A stretch of DNA of 64,000 bases from Rhizobium sp. Q54 (GCA_945907045.1 CAMDSH010000012.1:1-64000), one strand, 5' to 3'; shown: positions 17,417-27,313, counted from the stretch's first letter. Made by a program: numbers and translations. The notes: generated from the letters alone by a model not told the origin.

Positions 17417-18298
17417 CTATTTCTGGCACACCGGACAATAGAACGTCGAGCGGCCCGTCTGCACGATGCGCTTGATGCTGCCCTTGCAGCCACGCGTCGG
17501 GCACGGTTTCCCGGCGCGGTCGTAGACGCGGAAATTGTGCTGGAAATATCCAAGATTGCCGTCGGTCTGGCGATGGTCTCGCAAGGACGAGCCGCCGGCT
17601 TCGATGGCGTCTTTCAACACGGCCTTGATCCCATCGACCAGCACGTTGGCGCGCTCGTTCGGCTTGGCTGAGCGATCAGCGATAGTGGACGCGCGGCGCT
17701 TTGGCGACAGATGCGCGCGGTGCAGCGCCTCGCAGACATAGATATTGCCGAGGCCCGCAACGATCTTCTGGTCGCTCAACGCCGCCTTCAAACTTGTCTT
17801 CTTGCCCGCGCAGGCTTGCGCCAGCATCTCCGCGCCGAAGGCATTGCCGAGCGGTTCCGGCCCCATCGCCTTCATCAGCGGATGCGCGTCGAGTTCGCTA
17901 CGCGGCGTCAACTTCATGAAACCGAAACGGCGCGGATCGTTGTAGCTGACCAGCGCGCCATTCGACATGTGGAACACGACATGATCGTGTACCGATAATT
18001 TCGAGCGCTCGTGATGAAACTTTCCCGGCGACTCTTTTTCGCCCGCGCGCACGATGTGGAACGAGCCGGACATGCCGAGATGCATCATCAGCACATCGCC
18101 GGACGATAAATCCGCCAGCAGATATTTTCCGCGCCGGCCAATGCCTTCGACCCTGGTGCCTTCCAGCCGCTTGGCGAAATCCTTCGGCAGCGGCCAGCGC
18201 AAATCGCCGCGCCGCGCTTCCACCCGGGAAAAGCGCGCGCCTTCCATCACCGGCGCCAGACCCCGGCGCACGGTCTCAACTTCGGGAAGCTCCGGCAT
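17417..18298 (-). CDS. mutM: Formamidopyrimidine-DNA glycosylase MutM (Fpg)
   Basis: Fpg excises 8-oxoguanine and other oxidised purines by beta,delta-elimination. The catalytic N-terminus [13 protein letters not shown] requires the Met at 18298 to be removed, so ATG 18298 is the start rather than 18322. The catalytic Lys is in RRGKYLL, the H2TH motif in [24 protein letters not shown], and the zinc finger at the end is CPTRGC...YCPVC (CX4C...CX2C). It is divergent from ubiE, with about 90 bp between starts. Confidence 0.96.
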   Translation of the reverse strand: MPELPEVETVRRGLAPVMEGARFSRVEARRGDLRWPLPKDFAKRLEGTRVEGIGRRGKYLLADLSSGDVLMMHLGMSGSFHIVRAGEKESPGKFHHERSKLSVHDHVVFHMSNGALVSYNDPRRFGFMKLTPRSELDAHPLMKAMGPEPLGNAFGAEMLAQACAGKKTSLKAALSDQKIVAGLGNIYVCEALHRAHLSPKRRASTIADRSAKPNERANVLVDGIKAVLKDAIEAGGSSLRDHRQTDGNLGYFQHNFRVYDRAGKPCPTRGCKGSIKRIVQTGRSTFYCPVCQK

Positions 18299-18385
18299 GG
18301 TTAACGGCCTCGTTCCCCACACATAGCGCCCTTGGCGCTGCCGCGCTATGGTCCTGTCCGTAAAGGATTATTGGGGCGGCGGACG

Positions 18386-19147
18386 ATGGCGCGAGCCAGC
18401 AGCGACACGCATTTCGGTTTCAAGCAGGTGCCGCTCGACGAGAAGCAGGCGCTGGTCGATGGCGTGTTTCATAACGTCGCGAAACGCTACGACCTGATGA
18501 ACGACCTGATGTCGGGCGGGCTGCACCGCGCCTGGAAAGATGCGCTGGTGACGGCGGTCAATCCGCCGCGCTCGGACAGAGCGTTCGCGCTGCTCGATGT
18601 GGCGGGCGGCACCGGCGACATTTCCCTGCGCGTGATCGAAGCGGGCGGCGCAGGCACGCGCGCCACCGTGCTCGACATCAACGCCGGCATGCTCAGCGTT
18701 GGGCGCGAGCGCATCGCGGCGCAGGGGCGAGACAACGTCATCGACTTCATCGAGGGCAACGCCGAGGAACTGCCGTTCCCGGACAAAAATTTTGACGCCG
18801 TCACCATTGCCTTCGGCATCCGCAATGTGCCGCGCATCGAGCGCGCGTTGAGCGAAGCCTTCCGCGTGCTGAAAACCGGCGGGCGTTTCCTCTGCCTGGA
18901 ATTCTCCACCGTCGATGTGCCGGGCCTCGACGCGCTCTACGAACTCTATTCCTTCAACGTCATTCCGGCGCTCGGCGGCGCGGTGACCGGCGACAAGGAA
19001 GCCTACCGATATCTTGTCGAATCCATCCGCCGTTTCCCGAAGCCGAACGATTTCGCGGAAATGATGAAGGCCGCGGGCCTGCGCCGTGTTTCGTTCACGC
19101 CGATTACCGGCGGCGTTGTGGCGCTGCATTCCGGCTGGCGCTTGTGA
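18386..19147 (+). CDS. ubiE: Demethylmenaquinone/2-methoxy-6-polyprenylphenol methyltransferase UbiE
   Basis: UbiE performs the C-methylation of ubiquinone (and menaquinone) synthesis using [28 protein letters not shown], the SAM motif [48 protein letters not shown] and the C-terminal [10 protein letters not shown] are diagnostic. The ORF opens at 18332 but ATG 18386 ([20 protein letters not shown]) gives the family N-terminus and has GGCGGAC ahead. It overlaps ubiB by GTGA. Confidence 0.96.
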   Translation: MARASSDTHFGFKQVPLDEKQALVDGVFHNVAKRYDLMNDLMSGGLHRAWKDALVTAVNPPRSDRAFALLDVAGGTGDISLRVIEAGGAGTRATVLDINAGMLSVGRERIAAQGRDNVIDFIEGNAEELPFPDKNFDAVTIAFGIRNVPRIERALSEAFRVLKTGGRFLCLEFSTVDVPGLDALYELYSFNVIPALGGAVTGDKEAYRYLVESIRRFPKPNDFAEMMKAAGLRRVSFTPITGGVVALHSGWRL

Positions 19148-20715
19148 TCGGAAGCGTGTCCCATCTGTTGCGTCTCGGACGCGCGGGTTTCGTGTTCGCG
19201 CGCGAAGGCGTGCTCGCGCTGGTCGATACCGGTCCGCTGCCGCCGCCGGCGAAATTCGCCATCGCGTTGGCGCGATTGCTGGAGCGGCGCAGCGCGAAGA
19301 CGCGCGCCAATCGGCTCGCGGCGGCGCTCACGCGGCTCGGGCCCACATATGTAAAGCTCGGGCAGTTCCTCGCGACACGGCAGGACGTGGTCGGCGCGGC
19401 GTTGGCGCGCGATCTCGAAAGCCTGCAGGACAAGATGGCGCCTTTCCCGCAGGCGCAGGCAGAGGCGCAAGTCGCCGCCGCGTTCGGCCAGCCGCTTAAC
19501 GAAGTCTATGTCTCGTTCGGTCCGGCGGTCGCGGCTGCGTCAATCGCGCAGGTGCACAAAGCGGAAATCGACACGCCGGAGGGGCGCAAATCGGTTGCGG
19601 TGAAAGTTTTACGCCCCGGCATCGAGCGCCGCTTCAAGGCCGATCTCGACGCGTTCTTTTTCGCCGCGCGCAAAGCGGAAGCGCATTCGCTCGACGCGCA
19701 GCGCCTGCGGCTGATCGAGGTTGTCGCCACGCTGGCGCGTTCCGTCACCATCGAAATGGATTTCCGTCTGGAGGCCGCGGCGCTTTCCGAGATGGCGGAG
19801 AACACGAAGAACGACGGCGGCTTCCGCGTGCCTTCAGTGGACTGGAACCGTACCGCGCGCGCGGTGCTCACGCTGGAATGGATCGACGGCACGCCACTCA
19901 ATGACCGCGCCAAACTCGCGGCCAAAGGTTTCGATCTGCCCGCGCTCGGGCGTCAGGTCATTCAGACATTCCTGCGTCATGCATTGCGCGATGGTTTCTT
20001 CCACGCCGACATGCATCCGGGAAATCTTTTCGCCGACGACGAGGGCAAGCTTGTCGCGGTCGATTTCGGCATCATGGGACGGCTCGGGCCGAAAGAGCGC
20101 CGCTTCCTCGCTGAAATTCTGTTCGGCTTCATCACGCGCAACTATCAGCGCACCGCGCAGGTGCATTTCGACGCCGGCTACGTGCCGCATCACCATTCGG
20201 TCGAGAGTTTCGCGCAGGCGATCCGCGCCATCGGCGAACCGATCCACAGCCGCACGGCAGAAGAAATCTCGATGGCGAAGCTGCTGATGCTGCTGTTCGA
20301 GGTCACCGGATTGTTCGACATGCGCACGCGGCCCGAACTTTTACTCTTGCAGAAGACGATGGTCGTCGTCGAAGGCGTCGCGCGCTCGCTTGATCCCAAG
20401 CTCGACATGTGGACCACCGCCGATCCGGTCGTGCGCGAGTGGGTCGAGCGCCATCTCGGTCCCGCCGGGCAGATCGAAGGCGCGGTCGAGGGCGCAGGCG
20501 AGATCGGGCGTTTCCTGGGGCAGGTGCCGTCGCTTCTGTCACGCGCGGTGAACCTCGCGGATCAGTTCGACGCCATCACCCGCAACGGCCTGGTGCTCTC
20601 GCCCGAGACGATTGCGGCCATCGGCGCGTCGGAAGCAAATCGCAACCGCTGGCTCACCCGCGGTGTCTGGGCCATCGTTATCCTGTTGGGGTGGATCGCT
20701 TTTTCACTGCTTTGA
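19144..20715 (+). CDS. ubiB: Ubiquinone biosynthesis kinase-like protein UbiB
   Basis: UbiB is an atypical ADCK/COQ8-like ATPase needed for ubiquinone synthesis at the inner membrane. The KxGQ family motif is in [13 protein letters not shown], the Ala-rich loop in [13 protein letters not shown], the invariant Lys in VAVKVLRPG, catalytic [13 protein letters not shown] and [11 protein letters not shown]-terminal hydrophobic helix ([15 protein letters not shown]) anchors it. GTG 19144 overlaps the ubiE stop by 4 bases. The stop codon at 20713-20715 lies inside the first half-site of the palindrome before coaBC. Confidence 0.95.
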   Translation: MIGSVSHLLRLGRAGFVFAREGVLALVDTGPLPPPAKFAIALARLLERRSAKTRANRLAAALTRLGPTYVKLGQFLATRQDVVGAALARDLESLQDKMAPFPQAQAEAQVAAAFGQPLNEVYVSFGPAVAAASIAQVHKAEIDTPEGRKSVAVKVLRPGIERRFKADLDAFFFAARKAEAHSLDAQRLRLIEVVATLARSVTIEMDFRLEAAALSEMAENTKNDGGFRVPSVDWNRTARAVLTLEWIDGTPLNDRAKLAAKGFDLPALGRQVIQTFLRHALRDGFFHADMHPGNLFADDEGKLVAVDFGIMGRLGPKERRFLAEILFGFITRNYQRTAQVHFDAGYVPHHHSVESFAQAIRAIGEPIHSRTAEEISMAKLLMLLFEVTGLFDMRTRPELLLLQKTMVVVEGVARSLDPKLDMWTTADPVVREWVERHLGPAGQIEGAVEGAGEIGRFLGQVPSLLSRAVNLADQFDAITRNGLVLSPETIAAIGASEANRNRWLTRGVWAIVILLGWIAFSLL

Positions 20716-20753
20716 TTGCAATGATTGCAATGCAATCATTGAGTGATTAAATT
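20713..20753 (+). promoter_or_regulatory. Three-half-site palindromic operator and promoter candidate of coaBC
   Basis: TGATTGCA occurs at 20713-20720 and 20722-20729, followed by its inverse TGCAATCA at 20731-20738, so three half-sites lie 9 bases apart and the last two form the perfect palindrome AATGATTGC-AAT-GCAATCATT (20720-20740). A possible promoter TTGCAA-N17-TAAATT (20725-20753) overlaps it and would start transcription at about the coaBC ATG (20760), giving a leaderless mRNA; no SD sequence is seen. Tandem palindromic half-sites of this kind are typical ribbon-helix-helix operators. Confidence 0.55.
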
Positions 20754-20759
20754 GGCCGC

Positions 20760-22160
20760 ATGGCCAGCCTGACCATCCGCCAGCTCGACGAGGCCTCGAA
20801 GAAGCGCCTGAAGCTGCGCGCCGCGCGGCATGGCCGCTCGATGGAAGACGAGGCGCGCACGATTTTGCGCGAGGCGTCTGAGGCCGGCGAGGACCGCGCC
20901 ACCCCGCCCGAACGCAAGAAATCCGCGCGCGGCACGCACGCCGTCCCTGCGCCCGGCGTCAAACGCGTGCTGCTGATCGTCGGCGGCGGCATCGCGGCCT
21001 ACAAATCGCTCGACCTGATCCGGCGGCTGAAAGAGCGCAAGATCGCCGTGCGCTGCATTCTCACCAAGGCAGCCCAGGAGTTCGTCACGTCGCTCGCGGC
21101 GGGCGCCATCGTCGGCGAACGCGTGTTCACGGATTTGTTCGATCCGGCGGGCGAGTTCGACATCGGGCACATTCGTCTGGCGCGCGAGACCGATCTTGTT
21201 GTCGTTGCGCCTGCCACCGCCGACCTGATGGCGAAACTCGCCGGCGGTCACGCCAACGATCTCGCCACCGCTGTGCTGCTCGCAACCGACAAGAATATTC
21301 TGCTCGCACCGGCAATGAACCCGCGCATGTGGTCGCACAAGGCGACGCAACGCAATCTCGCACAGCTCAAGGCCGACGGCGTCGCTTTCATCGGACCGAA
21401 CGAAGGCGAGATGGCGGAATCCGGCGAGCGCGGATTGGGGCGCATGGCGGAGCCGCTGGAAATCGCCGCCGCCATCGAGGCACAACTCAAGCCGCGAGGC
21501 GCGCTCACGGGCAAGCGCATTCTCATTACGTCAGGTCCAACGCACGAGCCGATCGATCCGGTGCGCTACATCGCCAACCGTTCCTCCGGCAAACAGGGTC
21601 ACGCCATCGCAGCAGCGGCTGCGGCGGCAGGCGCGGATGTCACGCTGGTGCGCGGACCGGTGAGCCTTTCCGATCCAGTGGGCGTGCGCGTTATCAAGGT
21701 GGAGACCGCGCGCGAGATGCTGGAGGCCGTGGAGAAAGCATTGCCCGCCGATGCCGCGATCTTTGCCGCCGCGGTCGCCGACTGGCGCATGGCCGGCGAG
21801 CACACCCAGAAGATCAAGAAGTCCGGCGGCAAGATTCCGGAACTGTCGCTCACGGAAAACCCCGACATCCTCGCCACCGTCGCGAAGCACAAGTCGAAGC
21901 GGCCAAAACTCGTGATCGGCTTTGCCGCCGAAACCGAGAACGTCGCTCGCAACGCCAAGGCCAAACTCGCCGCCAAAGGCTGCGACTGGATCCTCGCCAA
22001 CGACGTATCGCCTGCGACCGGCATCATGGGCGGTGACCGCAACACCATTCAATTCGTCACGCCGTCCGCCACCGAAACTTGGCCGACGCAAAGCAAGGAA
22101 GACGTGGCTAAGATGCTGATCGAGCGTATTGCAACGGCGCTCTCAGGGGCAAAGGCATGA
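20760..22160 (+). CDS. coaBC: CoaBC (PPC decarboxylase / phosphopantothenate-cysteine ligase) fused to an N-terminal RHH domain
   Basis: CoaBC carries out two successive steps of coenzyme A synthesis. Residues 1-45 ([20 protein letters not shown]..., [15 protein letters not shown]) look like a FitA/VapB-type ribbon-helix-helix antitoxin domain. A charged, Pro-containing linker follows, then the flavoprotein CoaC domain ([21 protein letters not shown], near 68; PAMNPRMW) and the CoaB ligase ([45 protein letters not shown]). The usual active-site Cys of the CoaC clamp (ACGxxGxGRM) reads [10 protein letters not shown], Cys to Ser. It overlaps dut by ATGA. No PIN toxin gene is adjacent. Confidence 0.93.
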   Translation: MASLTIRQLDEASKKRLKLRAARHGRSMEDEARTILREASEAGEDRATPPERKKSARGTHAVPAPGVKRVLLIVGGGIAAYKSLDLIRRLKERKIAVRCILTKAAQEFVTSLAAGAIVGERVFTDLFDPAGEFDIGHIRLARETDLVVVAPATADLMAKLAGGHANDLATAVLLATDKNILLAPAMNPRMWSHKATQRNLAQLKADGVAFIGPNEGEMAESGERGLGRMAEPLEIAAAIEAQLKPRGALTGKRILITSGPTHEPIDPVRYIANRSSGKQGHAIAAAAAAAGADVTLVRGPVSLSDPVGVRVIKVETAREMLEAVEKALPADAAIFAAAVADWRMAGEHTQKIKKSGGKIPELSLTENPDILATVAKHKSKRPKLVIGFAAETENVARNAKAKLAAKGCDWILANDVSPATGIMGGDRNTIQFVTPSATETWPTQSKEDVAKMLIERIATALSGAKA

Positions 22161-22609
22161 GCGAATCCGAAGTGCGCGTGATGCGCCTGCCGCACGGCGC
22201 GGATTTGCCGCTGCCGGCCTATCAAAGCGCGCACGCGGCGGGACTCGATCTGATGGCCGCCGTGCCGGAAGGCGCCCCGCTAAACCTCAAGCCCGGCGCC
22301 CGCACGCTCGTTCCGACCGGCATCGCCATCGCGCTGCCGCCGGGACACGAAGGCCAGGTGCGCCCGCGCTCCGGCCTCGCGGCAAAGCACGGCGTGACGG
22401 TGCTCAATTCGCCCGGCACGATCGACGCGGATTACCGCGGCGAATTACAGGTCATTCTTGTGAATCTGGGGAGCGAATCATTTGCGGTCACGCGCGGGAT
22501 GCGAATTGCCCAATTGGTGATCGCGCCAGTGAAACATGCACAGCTTCGCGAGGTGGCAAACCTCGACGAAACTCCCCGTGGCATCGGCGGTTTTGGCTCA
22601 ACCGGCTGA
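22157..22609 (+). CDS. dut: Deoxyuridine 5'-triphosphate nucleotidohydrolase (dUTPase)
   Basis: Dut hydrolyses dUTP to dUMP, keeping uracil out of DNA. All five trimeric dUTPase motifs are visible: [43 protein letters not shown] and the C-terminal GIGGFGSTG. Length (150 aa) is standard. ATG overlaps the coaBC stop by 4 bases, so the two are translationally coupled; coaBC-dut linkage is widespread in proteobacteria. Confidence 0.97.
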   Translation: MSESEVRVMRLPHGADLPLPAYQSAHAAGLDLMAAVPEGAPLNLKPGARTLVPTGIAIALPPGHEGQVRPRSGLAAKHGVTVLNSPGTIDADYRGELQVILVNLGSESFAVTRGMRIAQLVIAPVKHAQLREVANLDETPRGIGGFGSTG

Positions 22610-22644
22610 CTACAATTTTAATCCGGTAATTGAGGCGCTGGACG

Positions 22645-22679
22645 GCAGTAACCCCGTACCGCTATGAGGGGTTTGCTGC
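22645..22679 (+). terminator. Hairpin after dut, possible terminator
   Basis: GCAG-T-AACCCC pairs with GGGGTT-T-GCTGC around a 12-base loop, and an outer GGTAAT/ATTACC pair (22625-22630/22685-22690) extends the structure. There is no T-run, so it may be a factor-dependent terminator or a 5' structure of the next gene. Confidence 0.4.
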
Positions 22680-22718
22680 ATCTGATTACCACTCGCACTT
22701 AGCCCGGATCACCGTTCC

Positions 22719-23129
22719 ATGCCGCTGCTCTCCCGCAAAGGCATCCTCGCCATTGCCGCGGTGATCGATGTCGCTCTCAATTCGAAGGGCCGTCCGGTCT
22801 CGGCGAAAGCGCTTGCCGGACGCCACAAGCTGCCGCCCCGTCATCTCGAGCCGGTGCTGCAAGCGCTGGTGCGCGACGGAATCCTCAAAGGCATTCGCGG
22901 ACCGCGCGGCGGCTACGAACTCGCGCGCGAGCGCAAGCGCATCACCGCCGAGGACATATTGCGCGCGGCCAGCAAGGTTGAGGAACCGGGCGAGCCGCCG
23001 CTGCCCGCATCCACACTGGTCAATCAGGTGGTGCTGCCAGCGCTGGCGCAGGCCGAGGCTGCGTTCTCGGCGGCGTTGGGCCGCATCAATATCGAGGACA
23101 TGGCGGCGCGCGGCGAGAACACGAAATAG
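22719..23129 (+). CDS. Rrf2-family transcriptional regulator lacking cluster cysteines
   Basis: The 136-residue protein has the Rrf2 winged helix: LSRKGILAIAAVIDVAL, VSAKALAGRHKLPPRHLEPVLQALVRDGILKGIRGPRGGYELARE, then a dimerisation helix. Iron-sulfur Rrf2 proteins (IscR, NsrR, RirA) carry three Cys after the wing; this one has no Cys at all, so it cannot bind a cluster in the known way and may sense a small ligand or act as a fixed repressor. It lies between dut and divL and is probably its own unit. The targets are unknown. Confidence 0.85.
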   Translation: MPLLSRKGILAIAAVIDVALNSKGRPVSAKALAGRHKLPPRHLEPVLQALVRDGILKGIRGPRGGYELARERKRITAEDILRAASKVEEPGEPPLPASTLVNQVVLPALAQAEAAFSAALGRINIEDMAARGENTK

Positions 23130-23245
23130 CGCCGGCTTATCGTTCACGGTCTGGACTCTTACGGGCCGATTCCCCTTAGGGCTAAAGTACTTGGCGATTC
23201 GCGGGCGGTGTGGCGGACGCGTTTCGGACCCTGGGGCAATCCTGT

Positions 23246-25753
23246 ATGCCGGAGACAATCCGGACGACCAACGGAGAGCTGCGCGCTCATCCGCGGCGAG
23301 GCGGATTCCTCGCCCTCATCCTCCCGGCATCATTGTGTGCAACGCCTGCCCGCGCCGAAATCGGTATCGGCGCGGCGCTCGACGGCACCATCGCCGCCTT
23401 CGCCAATCTCAGCCAGCAGGAAATCGCCGGGCTGACGCTCACGCTCGGGCTGCTTTGCTTCGCGGTGCTGACCGCGATCATTCTGATGCGCACGCGCGTG
23501 CGCACCGAGCGGATCGAAGCGGCCGCGCAGGACGAAATCGTCACGCTGAAAGCCGACATCGACCGCGTCAACACACTGCTGCTGGCGGAGCCGCAAATTC
23601 TCATTGCCTGGGCGGCGGCGGGCGATGCACCGGACATTCTCGGCGACACAAGTCTGGTGACGCCCGCGCAGGTGCCCGAGAGGGTGCTCGCCTTCGGCAC
23701 ATGGCTCGAGCCTGCTGAAGCGCAGCGGATGGAAAACGCTGTCGCGCTGCTGCGCGCCGAAGGCAAAAGCTTCGTCATGGCGCTCACGACACTGGCGGGG
23801 CGTCAGGTGGAAGCCGAAGGCCGCGCCATCGGCGGCCGCGCGGTGTTGCGGCTCAAAGACGTGAGCGGAATCAAGCGCGATCTTGTCGCGCTGACTGCCC
23901 AGCATCAGAAACTCACCACCGATGTCGAAACCTTGCGCGGGCTGATCGATTCAATGCCGACGCCGGTGTGGGCGCGCGATGCGGCAGGACAGCTTGTGTT
24001 CGCCAATTCCGCTTATGCGCGCGCGGTCGAAGCCAAGGACGGCGACGACGCCGCGGAGCGCAATCTCGAATTGCTCGACCGCGCCGCGCGCGAGGAGCTT
24101 GTTCGCGCGCGGGTGGCCGGCACGTCCTATTCCGCGCGGCTGCCGGCGATCGTCGCCGGCGCGCGCCGCATCTTCGATGTCGTCGATGTTCCAGGGCAAC
24201 ACGGCAGCGCAGGCATCGCGATCGACGCCACCGAAGTCGAAACCATGCGCGCCGAACTAAAACGCATGATGGAGGCGCATCGGCGCATTCTCGATCAGCT
24301 CGCCACCGGCGTCGCCATCTTCGCCGCCGACCAGACGCTGATCTTCTACAACACCGCCTATCGCTCGCTCTGGGATCTCGATCCCGGCTTTCTCGATCAG
24401 AACCCGACCGATGGCGCGGTGCTCGACCGCTTGCGCGCCGCGCGCCGCCTGCCCGAGGAGCAGGATTTCCGCCAGTGGAAGGCGCAGTTGCACGAGGCCT
24501 ATCGCGCGGTCGAGGCCAAAGAGAACATGTGGCATCTGCCCGACGGGCGCGCGATGCACGTTGTCACCACGCCCAACCCGGAAGGCGGCGTGACTTATTT
24601 GTTCTACGACGTGACCGAGCGGCTCGGCATGGTCCGCCGTTACGACGCACTGATCAAAGTTCAAAGCGAAACGCTCGACAATCTCGCCGAAGCCGTCGCC
24701 GTGTTCGGCAGCGACGGGCGCATCCGCCTGCACAACCCCGCCTTCGCGCGCATGTGGAAGCTCGCGCCCGAGGCGCTGGCCGAGCGCCCGCATATCGAGG
24801 CGGTGACGGCGTGGTGCCAGGCGCTGCACGACGACAACGCGATCTGGCGCGCACTGCGCGAGGCGGTGACCGCGATCGATAATCGCGAGCCGATGTCAGG
24901 CACGCTGGAGCGCCGCGACGGCAGCGCGCTGATTTGCGCGACCGTGCCGCTGCCCGACGGCGCGACGCTGGTCACGTTTCAGGACGTCACCGACAGCGTC
25001 AATGTCGAGCGCGCGTTGCGAGAGCGCAACGAGGCGCTGGAAGCCGCCGACGAGATCAAGGTGGATTTCGTGCACCACGTTTCCTACGAACTGCGCTCGC
25101 CGCTCACCAACATCATCGGCTTCGCGCATTTCCTCGGCGATCCGGCGTTCGGTCCCCTCACCGACAAGCAGCGCGAATATCTCGGCTACATCACCGTATC
25201 GACCAACGCGCTGCTCGCGATCATCAACAACATCCTCGATCTTGCCACCATCGACGCCGGCGCGATGACGCTCAATCTCGGCTCGGTCGACATCAAGGCG
25301 ATCATGCAGGAGGCCGCGGAGGGCATTCAGGATCGTCTGGTGAAGGACAACCTCAAGCTGGATATCCGCGTTACGCCCGGCATCGGCAGCTTCATGGCTG
25401 ACGAGCGCCGCCTGCGTCAGGTGCTGTTCAATTTGCTCGCCAACGCCGTCGGCTTCTCGCCGCAGGGCGAGACGATCACGCTGTCAGCCGAGCGGCACGA
25501 GCGCGCCGTGGTGTTTTCGGTCACCGACCGGGGGCCGGGCATACCGGCGGAGGTCAAGGACAAGGTGTTCGACTGGTTCGAAACCCATTCGCTCGGCTCC
25601 AGCCACCGCGGCACGGGGCTGGGGCTTTCGCTGGTGCGCTCGTTCGTGGAATTGCATGGCGGCACCGTCGGTATAGACTCCGCCGTCGGGCAAGGTACCA
25701 CTGTGGTATGCACCTTCCCTCTCGAACACGCGGCCAAGCAGACCGCGGCCTAG
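23246..25753 (+). CDS. divL: DivL-type PAS sensor kinase with tyrosine in the H-box
   Basis: DivL controls the CckA-CtrA cell-cycle pathway in alphaproteobacteria. A signal-like segment and a transmembrane helix (GLTLTLGLLCFAVLTAIILM) precede PAS domains (LIDSMPTPVWARDAAGQLVFAN; LDQLATGVAIFAADQTLIFYN; LDNLAEAVAVFGSDGRIRLHN). The H-box reads VHHVSYELRSPLTNIIGF, with Tyr (about residue 614) in place of the phospho-accepting His, the DivL hallmark. The ATPase boxes RLRQVLFNLLANAV, DRGPGIP and GTGLGLSLV look intact. GTG 23210 is an alternative start. The tsaE/amgK-murU-addB neighbourhood matches divL loci as I know them. Confidence 0.9.
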   Translation: MPETIRTTNGELRAHPRRGGFLALILPASLCATPARAEIGIGAALDGTIAAFANLSQQEIAGLTLTLGLLCFAVLTAIILMRTRVRTERIEAAAQDEIVTLKADIDRVNTLLLAEPQILIAWAAAGDAPDILGDTSLVTPAQVPERVLAFGTWLEPAEAQRMENAVALLRAEGKSFVMALTTLAGRQVEAEGRAIGGRAVLRLKDVSGIKRDLVALTAQHQKLTTDVETLRGLIDSMPTPVWARDAAGQLVFANSAYARAVEAKDGDDAAERNLELLDRAAREELVRARVAGTSYSARLPAIVAGARRIFDVVDVPGQHGSAGIAIDATEVETMRAELKRMMEAHRRILDQLATGVAIFAADQTLIFYNTAYRSLWDLDPGFLDQNPTDGAVLDRLRAARRLPEEQDFRQWKAQLHEAYRAVEAKENMWHLPDGRAMHVVTTPNPEGGVTYLFYDVTERLGMVRRYDALIKVQSETLDNLAEAVAVFGSDGRIRLHNPAFARMWKLAPEALAERPHIEAVTAWCQALHDDNAIWRALREAVTAIDNREPMSGTLERRDGSALICATVPLPDGATLVTFQDVTDSVNVERALRERNEALEAADEIKVDFVHHVSYELRSPLTNIIGFAHFLGDPAFGPLTDKQREYLGYITVSTNALLAIINNILDLATIDAGAMTLNLGSVDIKAIMQEAAEGIQDRLVKDNLKLDIRVTPGIGSFMADERRLRQVLFNLLANAVGFSPQGETITLSAERHERAVVFSVTDRGPGIPAEVKDKVFDWFETHSLGSSHRGTGLGLSLVRSFVELHGGTVGIDSAVGQGTTVVCTFPLEHAAKQTAA

Positions 25754-25771
25754 CCGCCTAGAGTCGCCCCG

Positions 25772-27313
25772 ATGTTCCCCACCACATCCGGCGGCTTCAG
25801 CTTCAACGTCGCGCTGGCCGACGAGCAGGCCACCTACCGGCTGATGGTCGATATCGTCGCCGTGCTGGAACCGGGTGATCTGATTACGCTCTCGGGCGAT
25901 CTCGGCGCCGGAAAATCCACCTTCGCGCGCGCCTTCATCCGCCACCTCGCAGGCGATGAAACCGTCGAAGTGCCGAGCCCGACATTCACCCTGATGCAGA
26001 CCTATCAGCTGCCGCGCTTTCCCGTCGTGCATGCCGACCTCTATCGTCTCGCGGGTCCGGCCGAGCTGGCCGAACTCGGCTTCGACGATCTCCCCGAAGG
26101 CGCAGTGCTGATGCTGGAATGGCCGGACCGCGCGGCCGGATTCCTGCCCGCCGACCGGCTCGATGTCGCGCTCACGCTCTCGCCGCAGCACGGCATCACT
26201 TTCCGCAACGCGCGCGTCACCGGCTACGGCACTTTCGCGCGGCGCGCGGAGCGTATTTCGGTGATGCGCCGCTTCCTCGATCAGGCGGGATTGGCCGAAG
26301 CCGAGCGCCAGCGCATGCAGGGCGACGCCTCCACGCGTTCCTATGAGCGGCTGAGCGCGGGCGGCAAGAGTCTTATTTTCATGAACTCGCCGCGGCGGAT
26401 GGACGGGCCGCCCGTGCGCGACGGCAAACCTTACAGCGCCATCGCGCATCTCGCCGAAGACGTGACGCCATTCGTTGCCATCGCGAAGGGTCTGCGCGAG
26501 CGCGGATTCTCTGCGCCGGCCATCGCGCATGCCGATCTCGATGCTGGTCTGGTCATCCTCGAAGATCTCGGCAACGAAGCCGTTGTCGAAGGCGATCCGC
26601 CGGAACCGATTGAAGAGCACTACGAGGTCGCGGTCGATTTTCTGGTGGCGCTGCATCGGGAGAATTTGCCGGAAGTGCTGCCGGTCTCAGGACGCGGAGA
26701 ATATCGAATCCCGCATTACGACATCGACGCATTTTTGATCGAAGCTGAGTTGCTGCTCGACTGGTATCTGCCGCTCATCAACGCCGCCATCCCCGACAAC
26801 CGGCACGACACTTATCTTGCGCTCTGGCGCGATGCGTTGATGCCCGCGATTGAAAGTCCGCCGACCTGGGTATTGCGCGATTTCCATTCGCCGAATCTGT
26901 TGTGGCTGCCGCATCGGCAGGACACTGCGCGCATCGGGCTGCTTGATTTTCAGGACGCGCTGATCGGCCCCGCCGCTTACGATCTTGCTTCATTGTTGCA
27001 GGACGCGCGCGTCGATGTGCCGGAGATGATGGAGATCGCGCTGTTCTCCCGCTACACCAAGGCGCGGCGTTTCGCCGAGGAAAGTTTCGATGCGCCCGCG
27101 TTCGCGCGCATCTATGCAACGATGGCCGCGCAGCGCGCCTCGAAAATTCTCGGCATCTTCGCGCGCTTGGATCGGCGCGACGGCAAGCCGCAATATTTGC
27201 GTCACATCCCGCGCGTATGGGGTTATCTGCAGCGCGCACTCTCGCATCCGGCGCTCACACCGCTCAAAGCCTGGTACAGCGTCAACGTGCCTGAAGACCA
27301 CCAACCGCGATGA
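25772..27313 (+). CDS. tsaE: TsaE (t6A synthesis ATPase) fused to an AmgK-like sugar kinase
   Basis: Residues 1-160 are TsaE: GDLITLSGDLGAGKSTFARAFIRHL (Walker A), PSPTFTLMQTY, HADLYRL and MLEWPDRA; TsaE powers tRNA t6A37 synthesis. Residues about 170-513 are an aminoglycoside-phosphotransferase-fold kinase: GDASTRSYERL, GLVILEDLGNE, catalytic VLRDFHSPNLLWLP and the metal site GLLDFQDA, matching AmgK, the anomeric MurNAc/GlcNAc kinase of wall recycling. The two are one continuous frame with no internal stop. The stop overlaps murU (ATGA), which supports the AmgK assignment. Confidence 0.92.
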   Translation: MFPTTSGGFSFNVALADEQATYRLMVDIVAVLEPGDLITLSGDLGAGKSTFARAFIRHLAGDETVEVPSPTFTLMQTYQLPRFPVVHADLYRLAGPAELAELGFDDLPEGAVLMLEWPDRAAGFLPADRLDVALTLSPQHGITFRNARVTGYGTFARRAERISVMRRFLDQAGLAEAERQRMQGDASTRSYERLSAGGKSLIFMNSPRRMDGPPVRDGKPYSAIAHLAEDVTPFVAIAKGLRERGFSAPAIAHADLDAGLVILEDLGNEAVVEGDPPEPIEEHYEVAVDFLVALHRENLPEVLPVSGRGEYRIPHYDIDAFLIEAELLLDWYLPLINAAIPDNRHDTYLALWRDALMPAIESPPTWVLRDFHSPNLLWLPHRQDTARIGLLDFQDALIGPAAYDLASLLQDARVDVPEMMEIALFSRYTKARRFAEESFDAPAFARIYATMAAQRASKILGIFARLDRRDGKPQYLRHIPRVWGYLQRALSHPALTPLKAWYSVNVPEDHQPR

